Of a DNA stretch of 64,000 nt, positions 52,663-61,547 are shown one piece after another; the first letter of the stretch is position 1, and each line of letters begins with the position of its first letter. The position numbers and the translations under genes are program-made. Origin of the DNA: Nocardia crassostreae (GTDB lineage Bacteria; Actinomycetota; Actinomycetes; Mycobacteriales; Mycobacteriaceae); contig NZ_BDCH01000019.1 of assembly GCF_001613405.1 (NCBI RefSeq), positions 372,001 to 436,000 on the forward strand, written 5' to 3'. A model generated the notes under the pieces. The model ran no database searches. It worked only from the letters and a program-made list of their open reading frames with translations, and had not been told where the DNA came from.

Positions 52663-54659
52663 TACTCGTCTCCGAAGCCGCGACGGACGGAGCCGGGGGC
52701 GTTGACGGCGCGGGGTTGGGCGGCTTTGGCGGAGGAGCTGAGTTGCCAGGGGACGCTGGTGACCATGACGCCGGGTTCGAAGAGGAGGCGGCCCTTGAGG
52801 CGGAGGGCGGACTGGTTGTGGAGGAGTTGTTCCCACCAGTGGCCTACGACGTATTCGGGGATGAAGACGGTGACGACGTCGCGGGGGGCGTCCTTGCGGA
52901 GGCGTTTGACGTAGTCGATGACGGGCTTGGTGATTTCGCGGTAGGGGGATTCGATCACTTTGAGGGGGACGGCGATATCGCTGATCTCCCATTCGCGGAC
53001 CAGGGCGCGGGTGTCGGGCTCGTCCACGTTGACGGTGATGGCCTCGAGGGTGTCGGGGCGGGTGGCGCGGGCGTAGGACAGGGCGCGCTTGGTGGGGAGG
53101 TGCAGTTTGGAGACCAGGACGATGGAGTGGGTGCGGCTGGGCAGCACCCCGTCCCAGTCGGATTCGTCGAGCTCGTGCGCCACCGTGTCGTAGTGGCGGC
53201 GAATCATTTTCATGAGCACGAAGATGGCGCCCATGGTGACGATGGCGATCCACGCGCCCGCCAGGAACTTGGTGACGAGCACGATGATCAGCACGATCGC
53301 GGTCATGGTGAGACCGATGGCATTGATCACCCGCGAGCGCTTCATGCGCGACCGCTGCGCCGGATCGGTCTCGGTGCGCAGCAGTCGCCTCCAATGCCGC
53401 AGCATGCCGGTCTGGCTCAGCACGAAGGAGACGAACACGCCGACGATGTAGAGCTGGATGAGCTTGGTCACCTCGGCGCCGAACATGACCACGAAGGCGA
53501 TAGCCGCGCCCGCCAGGAACAGAATGCCGTTGCTGAACGCCAGTCGGTCACCGCGAGTGTGCAACTGGCGCGGCAGGAATCGATCCTGCGCCAGGATCGA
53601 ACCGAGCACCGGGAAGCCGTTGAACGCGGTATTGGCCGCCAGCACCAGGATGAGCGCAGTGACGATGGTGATGAAGTAGAACCCGGCCGGGAAACCGCGG
53701 AACACCGCATCGGCCAGCTGTGCGATGAGCGTCTTCTGCTCGTAGCCCGCGGGCGCGCCGATCAGATCGGAGGTGTTGTGCGCGTACACGACGCCGACCT
53801 TCTGAGTGAGCACGATCATGCCCATGAACAAGGTGATCGCGATCCCACCCAGCAGCAGCAGCGTGGTCGCGGCATTGCGGGACTTGGGCTTGCGGAACGC
53901 CGGAACGCCATTGCTGATGGCCTCCACACCGGTCAGCGCCGCACATCCGGAGGAGAACGCGCGCGCGATCAGGAAGACGAACGCGATACCGAACAGATGC
54001 TCTTCCTCGGCCTTCAGCCCGAACCCGTAGGACTCGGCGTGCACCTCCTCGCCGAGCAGCCCGATGCGGGTGTAGCCCCACAGCAGCATGATGAACATGC
54101 CGATCATGAAGGCGTAGGTGGGTATCGCGAACATGGTCCCGGATTCCCGCACCCCGCGCAGATTCATGGCGGTCAGCACCACGATCGCCACCACCGCGAA
54201 CAACACCTTGTGCATCGCCACGAACGGAATGGCCGACCCGATATTCGAGGCCGCCGACGAAATCGACACCGCCACGGTGAGCACATAGTCCACCAGCAGC
54301 GCACTGCCCACCGTCAGACCGGCGGTGGGCCCAAGGTTCTTGGTCGCCACCTCGTAATCGCCGCCACCGGACGGATAGGCGTGCACGTTCTGCCGGTAGC
54401 TCGCAACCACGACCGCCATCACCAGCGCCACCGCGATACCCACCCAGGGCGCGTACACGTACGCCGACAACCCGGCCATCGAGAGCACCAGGAAGATCTC
54501 CTCGGGCGCGTACGCCACCGACGACAGCGCGTCGGACGCGAACACGGGGAGCGCGATCCGTTTGGGGAGCAGCGTGTGCCCTAGGGAATCGCTACGGAAG
54601 GGGCGGCCCACCAGCATGCGCTTGGCAGCCGTCGTCAACTTCGACACTTTAGGCAGCAT
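52662..54659 (-). CDS. APC-superfamily permease, KimA-like potassium transporter candidate
   Basis: A 665-residue protein with about twelve membrane helices and a cytosolic C-terminal domain of about 190 residues. Seen: LPVFASDALSSVAYAPEEIFL (first broken helix), YRQNVHAYPSGGGDYEVATKNLG, LTGVEAISNGVPAFR and, in the cytosolic part, VTVFIPEYVVGHWWEQLLHN. These match the YdaO/KimA group, whose members import potassium and bind c-di-AMP. The nearby pair of TrkA proteins supports potassium. Some annotate this family only as amino acid permease. The ATG at 54659 gives MLPKVSKL; an upstream ATG at 54719 is unlikely. Confidence 0.85.
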   Translation of the reverse strand: MLPKVSKLTTAAKRMLVGRPFRSDSLGHTLLPKRIALPVFASDALSSVAYAPEEIFLVLSMAGLSAYVYAPWVGIAVALVMAVVVASYRQNVHAYPSGGGDYEVATKNLGPTAGLTVGSALLVDYVLTVAVSISSAASNIGSAIPFVAMHKVLFAVVAIVVLTAMNLRGVRESGTMFAIPTYAFMIGMFIMLLWGYTRIGLLGEEVHAESYGFGLKAEEEHLFGIAFVFLIARAFSSGCAALTGVEAISNGVPAFRKPKSRNAATTLLLLGGIAITLFMGMIVLTQKVGVVYAHNTSDLIGAPAGYEQKTLIAQLADAVFRGFPAGFYFITIVTALILVLAANTAFNGFPVLGSILAQDRFLPRQLHTRGDRLAFSNGILFLAGAAIAFVVMFGAEVTKLIQLYIVGVFVSFVLSQTGMLRHWRRLLRTETDPAQRSRMKRSRVINAIGLTMTAIVLIIVLVTKFLAGAWIAIVTMGAIFVLMKMIRRHYDTVAHELDESDWDGVLPSRTHSIVLVSKLHLPTKRALSYARATRPDTLEAITVNVDEPDTRALVREWEISDIAVPLKVIESPYREITKPVIDYVKRLRKDAPRDVVTVFIPEYVVGHWWEQLLHNQSALRLKGRLLFEPGVMVTSVPWQLSSSAKAAQPRAVNAPGSVRRGFGDE

Positions 54660-54758
54660 AAGGGAGCCCGAGACCGGTCGTGGCCACGGCGCGGTGTGAC
54701 GACACATTCCGGCTATCACCGGCGGGTGGCATCGGTCACCGCACCCGGGCGGCCGCGC

Positions 54759-55514
54759 TCACTCCCGGTCGACCAGGTGCCGCAGGAACCGGTCCGGTTG
54801 GGCGAGAAAGTCTCTGGTCAGCCGGACCGGCAGAGCCTGATCGAAGCCGACCTCGTCGACCTCGCCGTCCTCGTCGATCTCGTAGATGGTCGCGCCGGGC
54901 AGGGCGAGCAGAATCGGCGAATGGGTGGCGACCACGAACTGGCACCCCCGCCGGGACAGATCCGCCAGCAGCGCCAGCACGGTCATGCAGCCGCGCGGTG
55001 ACAGCGCCGCCTCCGGCTCGTCCAGCAGGTACAGCCCGTTCGGATAGAAGCGCAGCCGCATGAGGTCGATGAAGGATTCGCCGTGCGAACGCTCGTGCGG
55101 CGACACTCCGCCGAAGACCGCCAGCTGCACCGATCCGAGGTTCTCGGTCTCGGTGGCCACGTTGTAGTACGACTCGGCCTGCAGGAAGAACCGGCTGCGC
55201 GGTTTGTCCACACCCCACTTCAGCCGCAGATGCGCGCCGAGTTCCGATTCGGTCGAGCGGGTGGCGAAGTTGTAGTTCTGGCTGCCGCCTTCCGGATTCA
55301 TTCCGGCGGCCACGGCCATGGCCTCCACCAATGTCGATTTCCCGCTGCCGTTCTCGCCGACCAGAAAGGTGACCCCCGGCGCCAGGGCGAGACCCTCGCC
55401 ACGCGCGAGCCACGTCACCACGGGCAGATCGAACGGATACCCCTCCCGCTCGGCGGCGTCCGGGGCGAATGCCACCTCTCGAATGAAACCGAACGTTTTG
55501 GCAGCCCTACGCAC
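54759..55514 (-). CDS. AAA/ABC-type ATPase of the SMC-like (RecF-type) group
   Basis: A 251-residue cytosolic ATPase with a bipartite ABC-like nucleotide site: Walker A FLVGENGSGKSTLVEA, signature-like YNFATRSTESEL region, Walker B LYLLDEPEAALSP and the switch His in FVVATHSPILLA. It has no coiled-coil arms, so it belongs with the short AAA_23/YqjA-type stand-alone ATPases, often found with toxins or transporters. Function unknown. GTG at 55514 is chosen because the frame upstream is non-protein-like. It is divergent from the trkA pair and has no clear match in the M. tuberculosis block. Confidence 0.8.
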   Translation of the reverse strand: MRRAAKTFGFIREVAFAPDAAEREGYPFDLPVVTWLARGEGLALAPGVTFLVGENGSGKSTLVEAMAVAAGMNPEGGSQNYNFATRSTESELGAHLRLKWGVDKPRSRFFLQAESYYNVATETENLGSVQLAVFGGVSPHERSHGESFIDLMRLRFYPNGLYLLDEPEAALSPRGCMTVLALLADLSRRGCQFVVATHSPILLALPGATIYEIDEDGEVDEVGFDQALPVRLTRDFLAQPDRFLRHLVDRE

Positions 55515-55656
55515 ACCACATCCTACGTGCGCGGGACCGCCGCGCAGCCGAGCGCGCGAGGTCGTACGGTGACAGGTGAACACGGTGACTTTTCTCCGTT
55601 TCGGTTTGACCGAGGACCGGAGGGGGAAAGTGCCTCGGGAAAAACTCGAACGGTAC

Positions 55657-55679
55657 GGTTGCTGCCCGGACAAGCAACC
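55657..55679 (+). promoter_or_regulatory. Small hairpin in the leader of the trkA pair
   Basis: GGTTGC-TGCCCGGACAA-GCAACC, a six-pair stem with an 11-base loop, 39 bp before the first trkA start. It could be part of a regulatory leader; no riboswitch consensus was recognised. Confidence 0.3.
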
Positions 55680-55717
55680 AGACCGCACATACGGTTTTCG
55701 GGAATGGGGTTCGCACG

Positions 55718-56383
55718 GTGTACGTAGTGATCATGGGGTGTGGACGAGTGGGCTCCTCACTAGCGCGCGCCCTGGTCCGCATCGGCCACGAGGTCGCGGT
55801 GATCGATCAGAACTCCAGCGCGTTCCTGCGCCTGGGCCGTGACTTCCCCGGCCTGTGCGTCACCGGCGTCGGCTTCGACCGGGATGTGCTGACCCGCGCC
55901 GGAATCGAGAAGGCCGGGGCCTTCGCCGCGGTCTCCTCCGGCGACAACTCCAATATCATCTCCGCCCGCGTGGCCCGCGAGACCTTCGGCGTGGAGCGTG
56001 TGGTGGCCCGCATCTACGACGCCAAGCGCGCCGCCGTCTACGAGCGCCTGGGCATCCCGACGATTGCCACCGTGCCGTGGACGACCGACAGGTTCCTACG
56101 CACCCTGGTCTCGGATCAGTCCACCACCACCTGGCGCGATCCCACGGGCACGGTCGCCGTCACCGAGCTCGTCCTGCACGACGAGTGGTACGGGCGCACC
56201 ATCAAATCCCTGGAGAGCGCCATCGGCGCGCGCGTGGCCTTCCTGATCCGCTTCGGCCAGGGCGTGCTGCCCAATGGCAAGACCATGCTGCAAGCCGATG
56301 ACGTGGTCTACATCGCCGCCACCTCCGGCACCGTCGGCGAGGCCGTCGCACTGGCCGGTAATCCCCCCGCGAGCGAGGACTGA
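55718..56383 (+). CDS. ceoB: TrkA-family potassium regulatory protein (CeoB-type)
   Basis: A 221-residue RCK-type protein. The N-terminal Rossmann motif is YVVIMGCGRVGSSLARAL, with Asp after the second strand (VAVIDQNSSAF) indicating NAD(H) binding. The C-terminal RCK_C part begins VAVTELVLHDEWYGRTI and ends in DDVVYIAATSGTV. Such proteins gate potassium channels or transporters. It is followed after two bases by a paralogue, as Rv2691-Rv2692. The partner channel could be the APC permease nearby, since no TrkH gene is in the window. Confidence 0.92.
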   Translation: MYVVIMGCGRVGSSLARALVRIGHEVAVIDQNSSAFLRLGRDFPGLCVTGVGFDRDVLTRAGIEKAGAFAAVSSGDNSNIISARVARETFGVERVVARIYDAKRAAVYERLGIPTIATVPWTTDRFLRTLVSDQSTTTWRDPTGTVAVTELVLHDEWYGRTIKSLESAIGARVAFLIRFGQGVLPNGKTMLQADDVVYIAATSGTVGEAVALAGNPPASED

Positions 56384-56385
56384 TC

Positions 56386-57075
56386 ATGAAGGTAGCCATT
56401 GCGGGCGCCGGCGCCGTCGGCCGATCCATCGCGCAGGAACTGCTACGCGGCGGTCACGCCGTCATGCTGCTGGAACGCCGCCTCGACCACATCGATCCCG
56501 CCAGCGCGCCCACCGCGGTGTGGACCCACGCCGACGCCTGCGAGCTGGAGACCCTGGAAGAGGCGGGCCTGGAAACCTATGACGTGGTCATCGCCGCCAC
56601 CGGCGACGACAAGGTGAATCTGGTGTTCAGCCTGCTCGCCAAGACCGAGTTCGGGGTCGGGCGCGTGGTGGCGCGAGTGAACGATCCGCGCAACGAATGG
56701 CTCTTCGACACCTCCTGGGGCGTCGATGTCGCCGTGTCGACCCCGCGCCTGCTGGCCTCGCTGGTCGAGGAGGCGGTGTCGGTCGGCGATCTGGTGCGAC
56801 TCATGACGCTGCGACAGGGTCAGGCCAACCTGGTCGAGATCACCCTGCCCACCGATACGCCGTTGGCGGGCAAGGCCGTCGGCAGGCTCAAGCTGCCGCG
56901 CGACGCCGCCCTGGTGACCATTCTGCGTGGCGGGCGCGTCATCGTGCCGCAGTCCGACGATCCCCTGGAAGGAGAGGACGAACTGCTGTTCGTGGCCTCC
57001 GTGGAAGCCGAGGACGATCTACGGAAAGCCCTCGGCGTCAACGGTTTCGGTAGTACGGTCGACGCCTCCGCCTGA
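56386..57075 (+). CDS. ceoC: TrkA-family potassium regulatory protein (CeoC-type)
   Basis: A 229-residue paralogue of the preceding gene: KVAIAGAGAVGRSIAQELL, ACELETLEEAGLETYDVVIAATGDDKVN (in part), then an RCK_C domain starting NLVEITLPTDTPLAGKAVG and ending DELLFVASVEAEDD. The two proteins probably form mixed octameric rings. It starts two bases after the ceoB stop region (TGATCATG). Expected to bind NAD(H) and nucleotides and to adjust potassium flux. Confidence 0.92.
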   Translation: MKVAIAGAGAVGRSIAQELLRGGHAVMLLERRLDHIDPASAPTAVWTHADACELETLEEAGLETYDVVIAATGDDKVNLVFSLLAKTEFGVGRVVARVNDPRNEWLFDTSWGVDVAVSTPRLLASLVEEAVSVGDLVRLMTLRQGQANLVEITLPTDTPLAGKAVGRLKLPRDAALVTILRGGRVIVPQSDDPLEGEDELLFVASVEAEDDLRKALGVNGFGSTVDASA

Positions 57076-57095
57076 ACTCGGCGGCGCGCCCCGCA

Positions 57096-57893
57096 TCAGG
57101 ACGCGGCCCGCAGTTCGGCGCGCAGCTTGTTCAGCGCCCGATGCTGCATGACCCGGACCACCCCCGGGCTGGTGCCGATGGCCTCGGCGGTCTGCGCCGC
57201 GGTCCAGCCCAGCACGATGCGCATGACCAGCACCTCGCGGTGGGTGGGCGCCAGCACCTTCATGAGTTCCCGTGTGGCCCGCCGGGTTTCGGACGCCAGC
57301 GCCCGCTCTTCCGGTCCGGCCTCCGTCTCCGGGGTATCCGGGAACTCGGCCACCGGATAGGCCGGGTGCAGCTGCGCCCTGCGGAACGCGTCGGCGACCT
57401 TGTTGGCCGAGATGCCGTACACGAATGCCAGGAACGACTTGCCCTGATCCCGGTAGCGCGGGATGGCCTGCACGGTGGCCAGGCAGATCTCCTGCGCCAC
57501 ATCGTCGGCCGTCACGTGCAGATGCGCCGAACCGCCCATGCGCGCCGCGCAGTAGCGGCGGACCAGCGGGTAGACGATCTTGAGGATCTCCGACACCGCC
57601 TCCCGGTCGCCACCCGCGGCCGGGCCGATCAGCTTGTCCAATTCCGCGGCCGCGCGCCGGGATTCCGACGTCGCCGCGCTGTTCTTGTTTCCCCGCCCCG
57701 CCTGGTGCCGACGTGCGGCCGCACTCTGCGTCGTCGCACCGCGCCCCACGCCACGGTCCTGCGACTCCGCTACTGCCTTGCCGTCGGTAACCAACTCCCC
57801 GATCCTTTCGCCGTTTCGTCTCAAGACGATCGTGCTCGGATCGGGGCCCTCGAAATAGGCACCCCAGGGGTGGGTATGACACCCCCTCTTCAC
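57096..57893 (-). CDS. ECF-like sigma factor (SigD/ShbA-type)
   Basis: The conserved part, residues about 85-265, matches the SigD/ShbA sigma group: region 2 GGDREAVSEILKIVYPLVRRYC, TADDVAQEICLATVQAIPRYR and FLAFVYGISANKVADAFR, then region 4 PTHREVLVMRIVLGWTAAQTAEAIGTSPGVV (quoted in part). The first 80 residues are low-complexity and the real start may be a GTG inside; no ribosome site decides it. It is convergent with ceoC (20 bp apart). In M. tuberculosis this place between Rv2692 and Rv2693c has no sigma gene. No anti-sigma gene is adjacent. Target promoters unknown. Confidence 0.85.
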   Translation of the reverse strand: MKRGCHTHPWGAYFEGPDPSTIVLRRNGERIGELVTDGKAVAESQDRGVGRGATTQSAAARRHQAGRGNKNSAATSESRRAAAELDKLIGPAAGGDREAVSEILKIVYPLVRRYCAARMGGSAHLHVTADDVAQEICLATVQAIPRYRDQGKSFLAFVYGISANKVADAFRRAQLHPAYPVAEFPDTPETEAGPEERALASETRRATRELMKVLAPTHREVLVMRIVLGWTAAQTAEAIGTSPGVVRVMQHRALNKLRAELRAAS

Positions 57894-57954
57894 CCCTAAT
57901 GCCCCCGAAGGTGTTGCGCGGTGGCAGTTTAACGCGATAAAGCGCTGGTTGTGG

Positions 57955-58743
57955 TCAGTTCGCGGCGGATTCCGCGGACTTGGACGCGGGCAAATGCCCG
58001 GCCCGGCGCACCGCCCACACCGTGACCACCAGCGCCACCGCCGTCAGCGGCCAGCCCATGCCGATGCGGGCCGCGGCCAGCCAGCCGGTGCTGTCGGAGT
58101 CGTAGAGGTGGTTCTGCACCAGGTAGCGGGCCGCGAACACCACCGCCCACACCGCGGTCGCGAGATCGTATAGTCGCACCGCCCGGCGATCGGAGCGCCA
58201 ATCGTTGCCGTGCCCGTTCAACACGCCCCAGATGACGCCCGCCAGCGGCCAGCGCACCAGCAGCGATATCAGGAACACGCCCGCGTACACGAGGCTGGCG
58301 TAGATGCCGAACAGGAAGAACCCCTTGGCCTCCCCCACCCGGTTGGCGATCAACGCGCACACCCCGACGCCGAGGAATCCGGAGATGGCGGGCTGCACCG
58401 GATCCTTGCGGATGATGCGCCACACCAGAATCGCCGTAGCCACCCCCAGCGCCGCCCAGATGGCCGTGGTGAGCCCGCGCCAGGTATTGACAGGCACGAA
58501 GACCAGTACGGGCAGTGAGGAGTAGATCAGGCCGCTGAAACCGCCGAGCTGTTCGAGCAGGGTCTGCTCGGCCGCCTCCTCCCGGGCTTCCTCGAGCTCC
58601 TCGGCGAGCAGTTCGGCTTCGGCCGCGGCCAGTTCGTTCTCCAGGAGTGCGGAGCCTTCCAGCTCTGCGGGACCTTCGGGGGGCTCGTCTTTCGCAAGGC
58701 GGCCGGTGCGGCCCTCGTCATTGCTGCTGGCAGGTATCGGCAT
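57955..58743 (-). CDS. DUF3159 membrane protein (Rv2693c-type)
   Basis: A 262-residue protein. Residues 1-65 are acidic and helical (ENELAAAEAELLAEELEEAREE). Then come about five to six membrane helices, with AISGFLGVGVCALIANRVGE and LLVRWPLAGVIWGVLNGHG typical of DUF3159. Function unknown; the family is actinobacterial and always next to the OB-fold gene. The stop of the OB-fold gene is only five bases before the ATG, so they form one unit. Confidence 0.9.
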   Translation of the reverse strand: MPIPASSNDEGRTGRLAKDEPPEGPAELEGSALLENELAAAEAELLAEELEEAREEAAEQTLLEQLGGFSGLIYSSLPVLVFVPVNTWRGLTTAIWAALGVATAILVWRIIRKDPVQPAISGFLGVGVCALIANRVGEAKGFFLFGIYASLVYAGVFLISLLVRWPLAGVIWGVLNGHGNDWRSDRRAVRLYDLATAVWAVVFAARYLVQNHLYDSDSTGWLAAARIGMGWPLTAVALVVTVWAVRRAGHLPASKSAESAAN

Positions 58744-58748
58744 AGGTG

Positions 58749-59141
58749 TCAGGAGCTCTCGCGGAGTTCGTAGTAGGGATTGAAGATGACCTTGCCCCCG
58801 GCGCGTTCGCCGATGCGGCCGCGGACCAGGATACGACGTCCCGGCTCGATTCCGGGGATGCGGCGACGCCCGATCCAGACCAGCGACACGCTGTCGGTCC
58901 CGTCGAAGAACTCCGCTTGGATTTCCGCGCCCGCCGCCTTGGGACAGGCCTCCACACTCCGGAGGCGACCCAGCATGGTGACTTCCTCACCGCGCCGACA
59001 TTGCGATGCGTGGCAGGCGCCCGACGCTTCCGACGTCTCGGCCAGCTCCTCCGCATCCAGACGATCCAGGTCCTCGGTCAATCGGCGGCTCAGCCGCCGG
59101 AAATAGCCCGAGGGTGTGTCCTTCCCACCCGTGGATGGCAT
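58749..59141 (-). CDS. OB-fold nucleic-acid-binding-domain protein (Rv2694c-type)
   Basis: A 130-residue protein. The N-terminal helix (YFRRLSRRLTEDLDRLDAEEL) is followed by a five-strand OB fold: VTMLGRLRSVEACP, IQAEFFDGTDSVSLVWIGRR and RILVRGRIGERAGGKVIFNP. Related OB proteins bind single-stranded DNA or RNA; the exact ligand is unknown. First gene of the pair with DUF3159, divergent from an alpha/beta hydrolase gene. Confidence 0.9.
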   Translation of the reverse strand: MPSTGGKDTPSGYFRRLSRRLTEDLDRLDAEELAETSEASGACHASQCRRGEEVTMLGRLRSVEACPKAAGAEIQAEFFDGTDSVSLVWIGRRRIPGIEPGRRILVRGRIGERAGGKVIFNPYYELRESS

Positions 59142-59305
59142 CTCGCACGCTCTCCAATAGAGCAGACGGCGTGGGTCTCACGTCGTTGTTTCTTTCCACA
59201 CGCCTGGGTGGGTTCGTTACCCGAAGGAGGCTGTGGCCGTACACCGCCACTGTAGAGGGGTCGGCCCGCACTCGCCACGCGCGCCCGCCGCAGTACGCTC
59301 GGCCG

Positions 59306-60043
59306 GTGCCCGATCTACCACTTCCGGCGGCCGACCTGGCGCGTCCGCGAATAGCTGTCGCCTTGCCCGGGACCGGCTCCGATGCCCATTTCGCCGCGCG
59401 CGCCTTCGGACCGGCCTGCGCCGCAATGGAAATCACATTCCGGGCGGTGGATCCGGACCCGCGGCGGGTCATCGGCAGCTATCGCGACGCACTGGACGAG
59501 GCCGCGCGATCCGGGCCGGTGCTGATCGCGGGCATCTCGCTGGGCGCGGCGGTGGCCGTCGAATGGGCCGCCGAGCACCCGGAATCGGTCTTCGGGGTGG
59601 TCGCCGCGCTGCCCGCCTGGACCGGCGCGGACACCACCGGCTGCCCGGCCGCGCTGAGCGCCGCCGCCACCGCCGCGGCGCTGCGCGCGGACGGACTCGA
59701 GGCCGTGATCGACGGCATGCGCGCCTCCAGCCCGGCCTGGCTGGCCGCGGCCCTCACCCGCTCCTGGCGGTCCCAATGGCCGCATCTGCCCGCGGCTTTG
59801 GCGGAGGCCGCCGTCTACGGCTGGCCCGAGGCCGAGGTGTTGACGAGCATCACAGCGCCGGTCTCGATCGTCGGCGCGATCGACGATCCGGTGCACCCGA
59901 TCGAGGTGGCCAAGCAGTGGGCCGCGCTCATCCCCTGGGCCGAGCTGCACTCGATCACGCTGGGCGAACTCGGCGCAGACCCGGCGGTCCTGGGCGCTCG
60001 TGGCATACCGCCGCTCCTCGCCCGCGCGGCCGAGACCACCTGA
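59306..60043 (+). CDS. Alpha/beta hydrolase (Rv2695-type)
   Basis: A 245-residue cytosolic hydrolase: IAVALPGTGSDAHFAARAF near the start (oxyanion region), nucleophile elbow LIAGISLGAAVAVEWA with G-x-S-x-G, and SIVGAIDDPVHPIEVAKQW with the likely acid residue. The usual late catalytic His is not clear (HSITLGELGADP is a possible place). Substrate unknown. The GTG at 59306 gives a family-like start VPDLPLPAA. A strong terminator follows. Confidence 0.85.
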   Translation: MPDLPLPAADLARPRIAVALPGTGSDAHFAARAFGPACAAMEITFRAVDPDPRRVIGSYRDALDEAARSGPVLIAGISLGAAVAVEWAAEHPESVFGVVAALPAWTGADTTGCPAALSAAATAAALRADGLEAVIDGMRASSPAWLAAALTRSWRSQWPHLPAALAEAAVYGWPEAEVLTSITAPVSIVGAIDDPVHPIEVAKQWAALIPWAELHSITLGELGADPAVLGARGIPPLLARAAETT

Positions 60044-60082
60044 CGGCCGAACCCCTGAACTGCCCCCAATCCCCCTAAAAGC

Positions 60083-60125
60083 AAACGACCTTCGCTTCCC
60101 GTCCGGGAGGCGAAGGTCGTTTTTC
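60083..60125. terminator. Rho-independent terminator between the hydrolase and DUF3710 genes
   Basis: AAACGACCTTCGC and GCGAAGGTCGTTT form a 13-bp perfect stem with a 14-base loop that can itself pair (TCCCG/CGGGA), followed by TTTCT. Symmetric enough to serve both convergent genes. Confidence 0.9.
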
Positions 60126-61000
60126 TAGTTGAGCCCCAGTTGCTGCATGGCCGAACCGTCGGCGCCGCGGCGCGGGGGTTCGGGCGGCTGCTGCGACTGG
60201 ATACCCGGCTGCTGCCCGGTCTGCATGGCGGCCAGCTGGGCGGCCACGGCCTGCTGCTGCGCCTGCAACTGCTGCTGATGCGCGGCGGCCAGCTGATCGG
60301 CCAGCTCCTGGGGCAGTACCACCGGCAGCGGTTCGCGCACCGGCAGCGGTTCGTCACCGCGGCGGACCACCGTCTCGCCGAGAATGGCGCGGGCGGCGGC
60401 CACCAGCGGCTGCCCGTCGTCTGCCGCCCCGGACGGACCGGCGGCCACCAGGCGCACCATCCAGCGGTAGCCGTCCACACCGATGAAGCGCAGATCCGCG
60501 CCCTCGGTGACGGCGTGCAGCTCCCGCCCCCACGGACCGTTCTGCACCGAGACGGTGGCGCCGTCCTTGCGCAGGGTGTCCGCGAGATCCATGGCGACCG
60601 AACGCCATTGGCCCGCGGTCTTGGGCGCGGCGTACGCGGCCACGGTGATGCGGCCGTGCTGGGTGGCCAGGTGCACCGCCTGCGGCGCGCCCTCCGGGGT
60701 CATCTCCACCTGCAGCTGCCCGCCCGGCGGGACCGGCAGGATGACCGAACCCAGATCGAGACGCTGATCGGCTATACCGGCCAGCCGGTCGGCGACGTCC
60801 TCGTAGTTGTGCGGGCCCATACGCGGCGTGTCGTCGCCCGAGGGGGCCCGGAGTTCGTACTCCGACTCGTCGTAGTCCGCATCGTCGTAGTCGTCGTCGT
60901 ACTCGGATTCGTCGTAATCCTCGTCGTATTCGACGTACTCGTCGTCGTACTGCCGCGCGGGTTCCTCCGCGCCGTCCTTGCGCTTCTTTCTACCGAACAT
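60125..61000 (-). CDS. DUF3710 protein (Rv2696c-type)
   Basis: A 291-residue protein. It starts MFGRKKRKDGAEEPARQYDD and goes into a very acidic Asp/Glu/Tyr-rich tract (residues about 17-50). The DUF3710 core follows: LDLGSVILPVPPGGQLQVEM, AYAAPKTAGQWRSVAMDLAD and GYRWMVRLVAAGPSG. The tail is Gln-rich. Function unknown; the gene is conserved beside dut across actinobacteria and starts three bases after the dut stop. Confidence 0.92.
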   Translation of the reverse strand: MFGRKKRKDGAEEPARQYDDEYVEYDEDYDESEYDDDYDDADYDESEYELRAPSGDDTPRMGPHNYEDVADRLAGIADQRLDLGSVILPVPPGGQLQVEMTPEGAPQAVHLATQHGRITVAAYAAPKTAGQWRSVAMDLADTLRKDGATVSVQNGPWGRELHAVTEGADLRFIGVDGYRWMVRLVAAGPSGAADDGQPLVAAARAILGETVVRRGDEPLPVREPLPVVLPQELADQLAAAHQQQLQAQQQAVAAQLAAMQTGQQPGIQSQQPPEPPRRGADGSAMQQLGLN

Positions 61001-61003
61001 CCC

Positions 61004-61495
61004 TCATGCCTCCTTGCCAGCCCCACCGGACTCCGCCGCGGTCAGGCTGGCGTGCCCACCGCTGGATCCGTATCCTCCTGCGCCGCGCTCGGTTTCGTCG
61101 AGCGTGTCGACCTCCACGAAATCGACCAGCTCCACCTTCTGTACCAGCAACTGGGCAATGCGGTCGCCGCGGCGGAGCTCGATGGGCGTGCGCGGATCAT
61201 GATTGATCAGGCACACCTTGATCTCGCCGCGATAGCCCGCATCGACCGTGCCGGGGGTATTGACGACCGAAAGCCCGGCCTTGGCAGCCAGACCCGACCG
61301 CGGGTGGATCAACCCGACGGTCCCGATCGGGAGCGCGACCGCGATGCCGGTCCCGACCAGCACCCGCTCCCCCGGTTCGATGATGACGTCCTCGGTGGTG
61401 CACAGGTCCACGCCCGCGTCGCCCTCGTGAGCGCGCGTCGGTACGGGGATGCCGGGATCGAGCCGCAGCAGGGGGATGGATGGAATACCGGTCAC
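61004..61495 (-). CDS. dut: dUTP diphosphatase
   Basis: A 163-residue trimeric dUTPase that removes dUTP and supplies dUMP. The five motifs are present: AHEGDAGVDL (1), HPRSGLAAKAGL (2), VNTPGTVDAGYRGEIKV (3, with catalytic Asp and the Tyr that stacks on uracil), RGDRIAQLLVQKVE (4) and GAGGYGSSGGHASL (5). The GTG at 61495 gives VTGIPSIPLLRLDPG, close to the mycobacterial start. Overlaps no gene; DUF3710 follows at once. Confidence 0.95.
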   Translation of the reverse strand: MTGIPSIPLLRLDPGIPVPTRAHEGDAGVDLCTTEDVIIEPGERVLVGTGIAVALPIGTVGLIHPRSGLAAKAGLSVVNTPGTVDAGYRGEIKVCLINHDPRTPIELRRGDRIAQLLVQKVELVDFVEVDTLDETERGAGGYGSSGGHASLTAAESGGAGKEA

Positions 61496-61547
61496 GTAGG
61501 CCGAGCCTACGCGCTCGGCACCGCACACCTTGACTTAGTCTGATGTC

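Noticed and set aside
55515..55717. A c-di-AMP (ydaO-type) riboswitch before the trkA pair
   Set aside because: Function would fit, but I could not match the conserved riboswitch core; only a small hairpin is visible.
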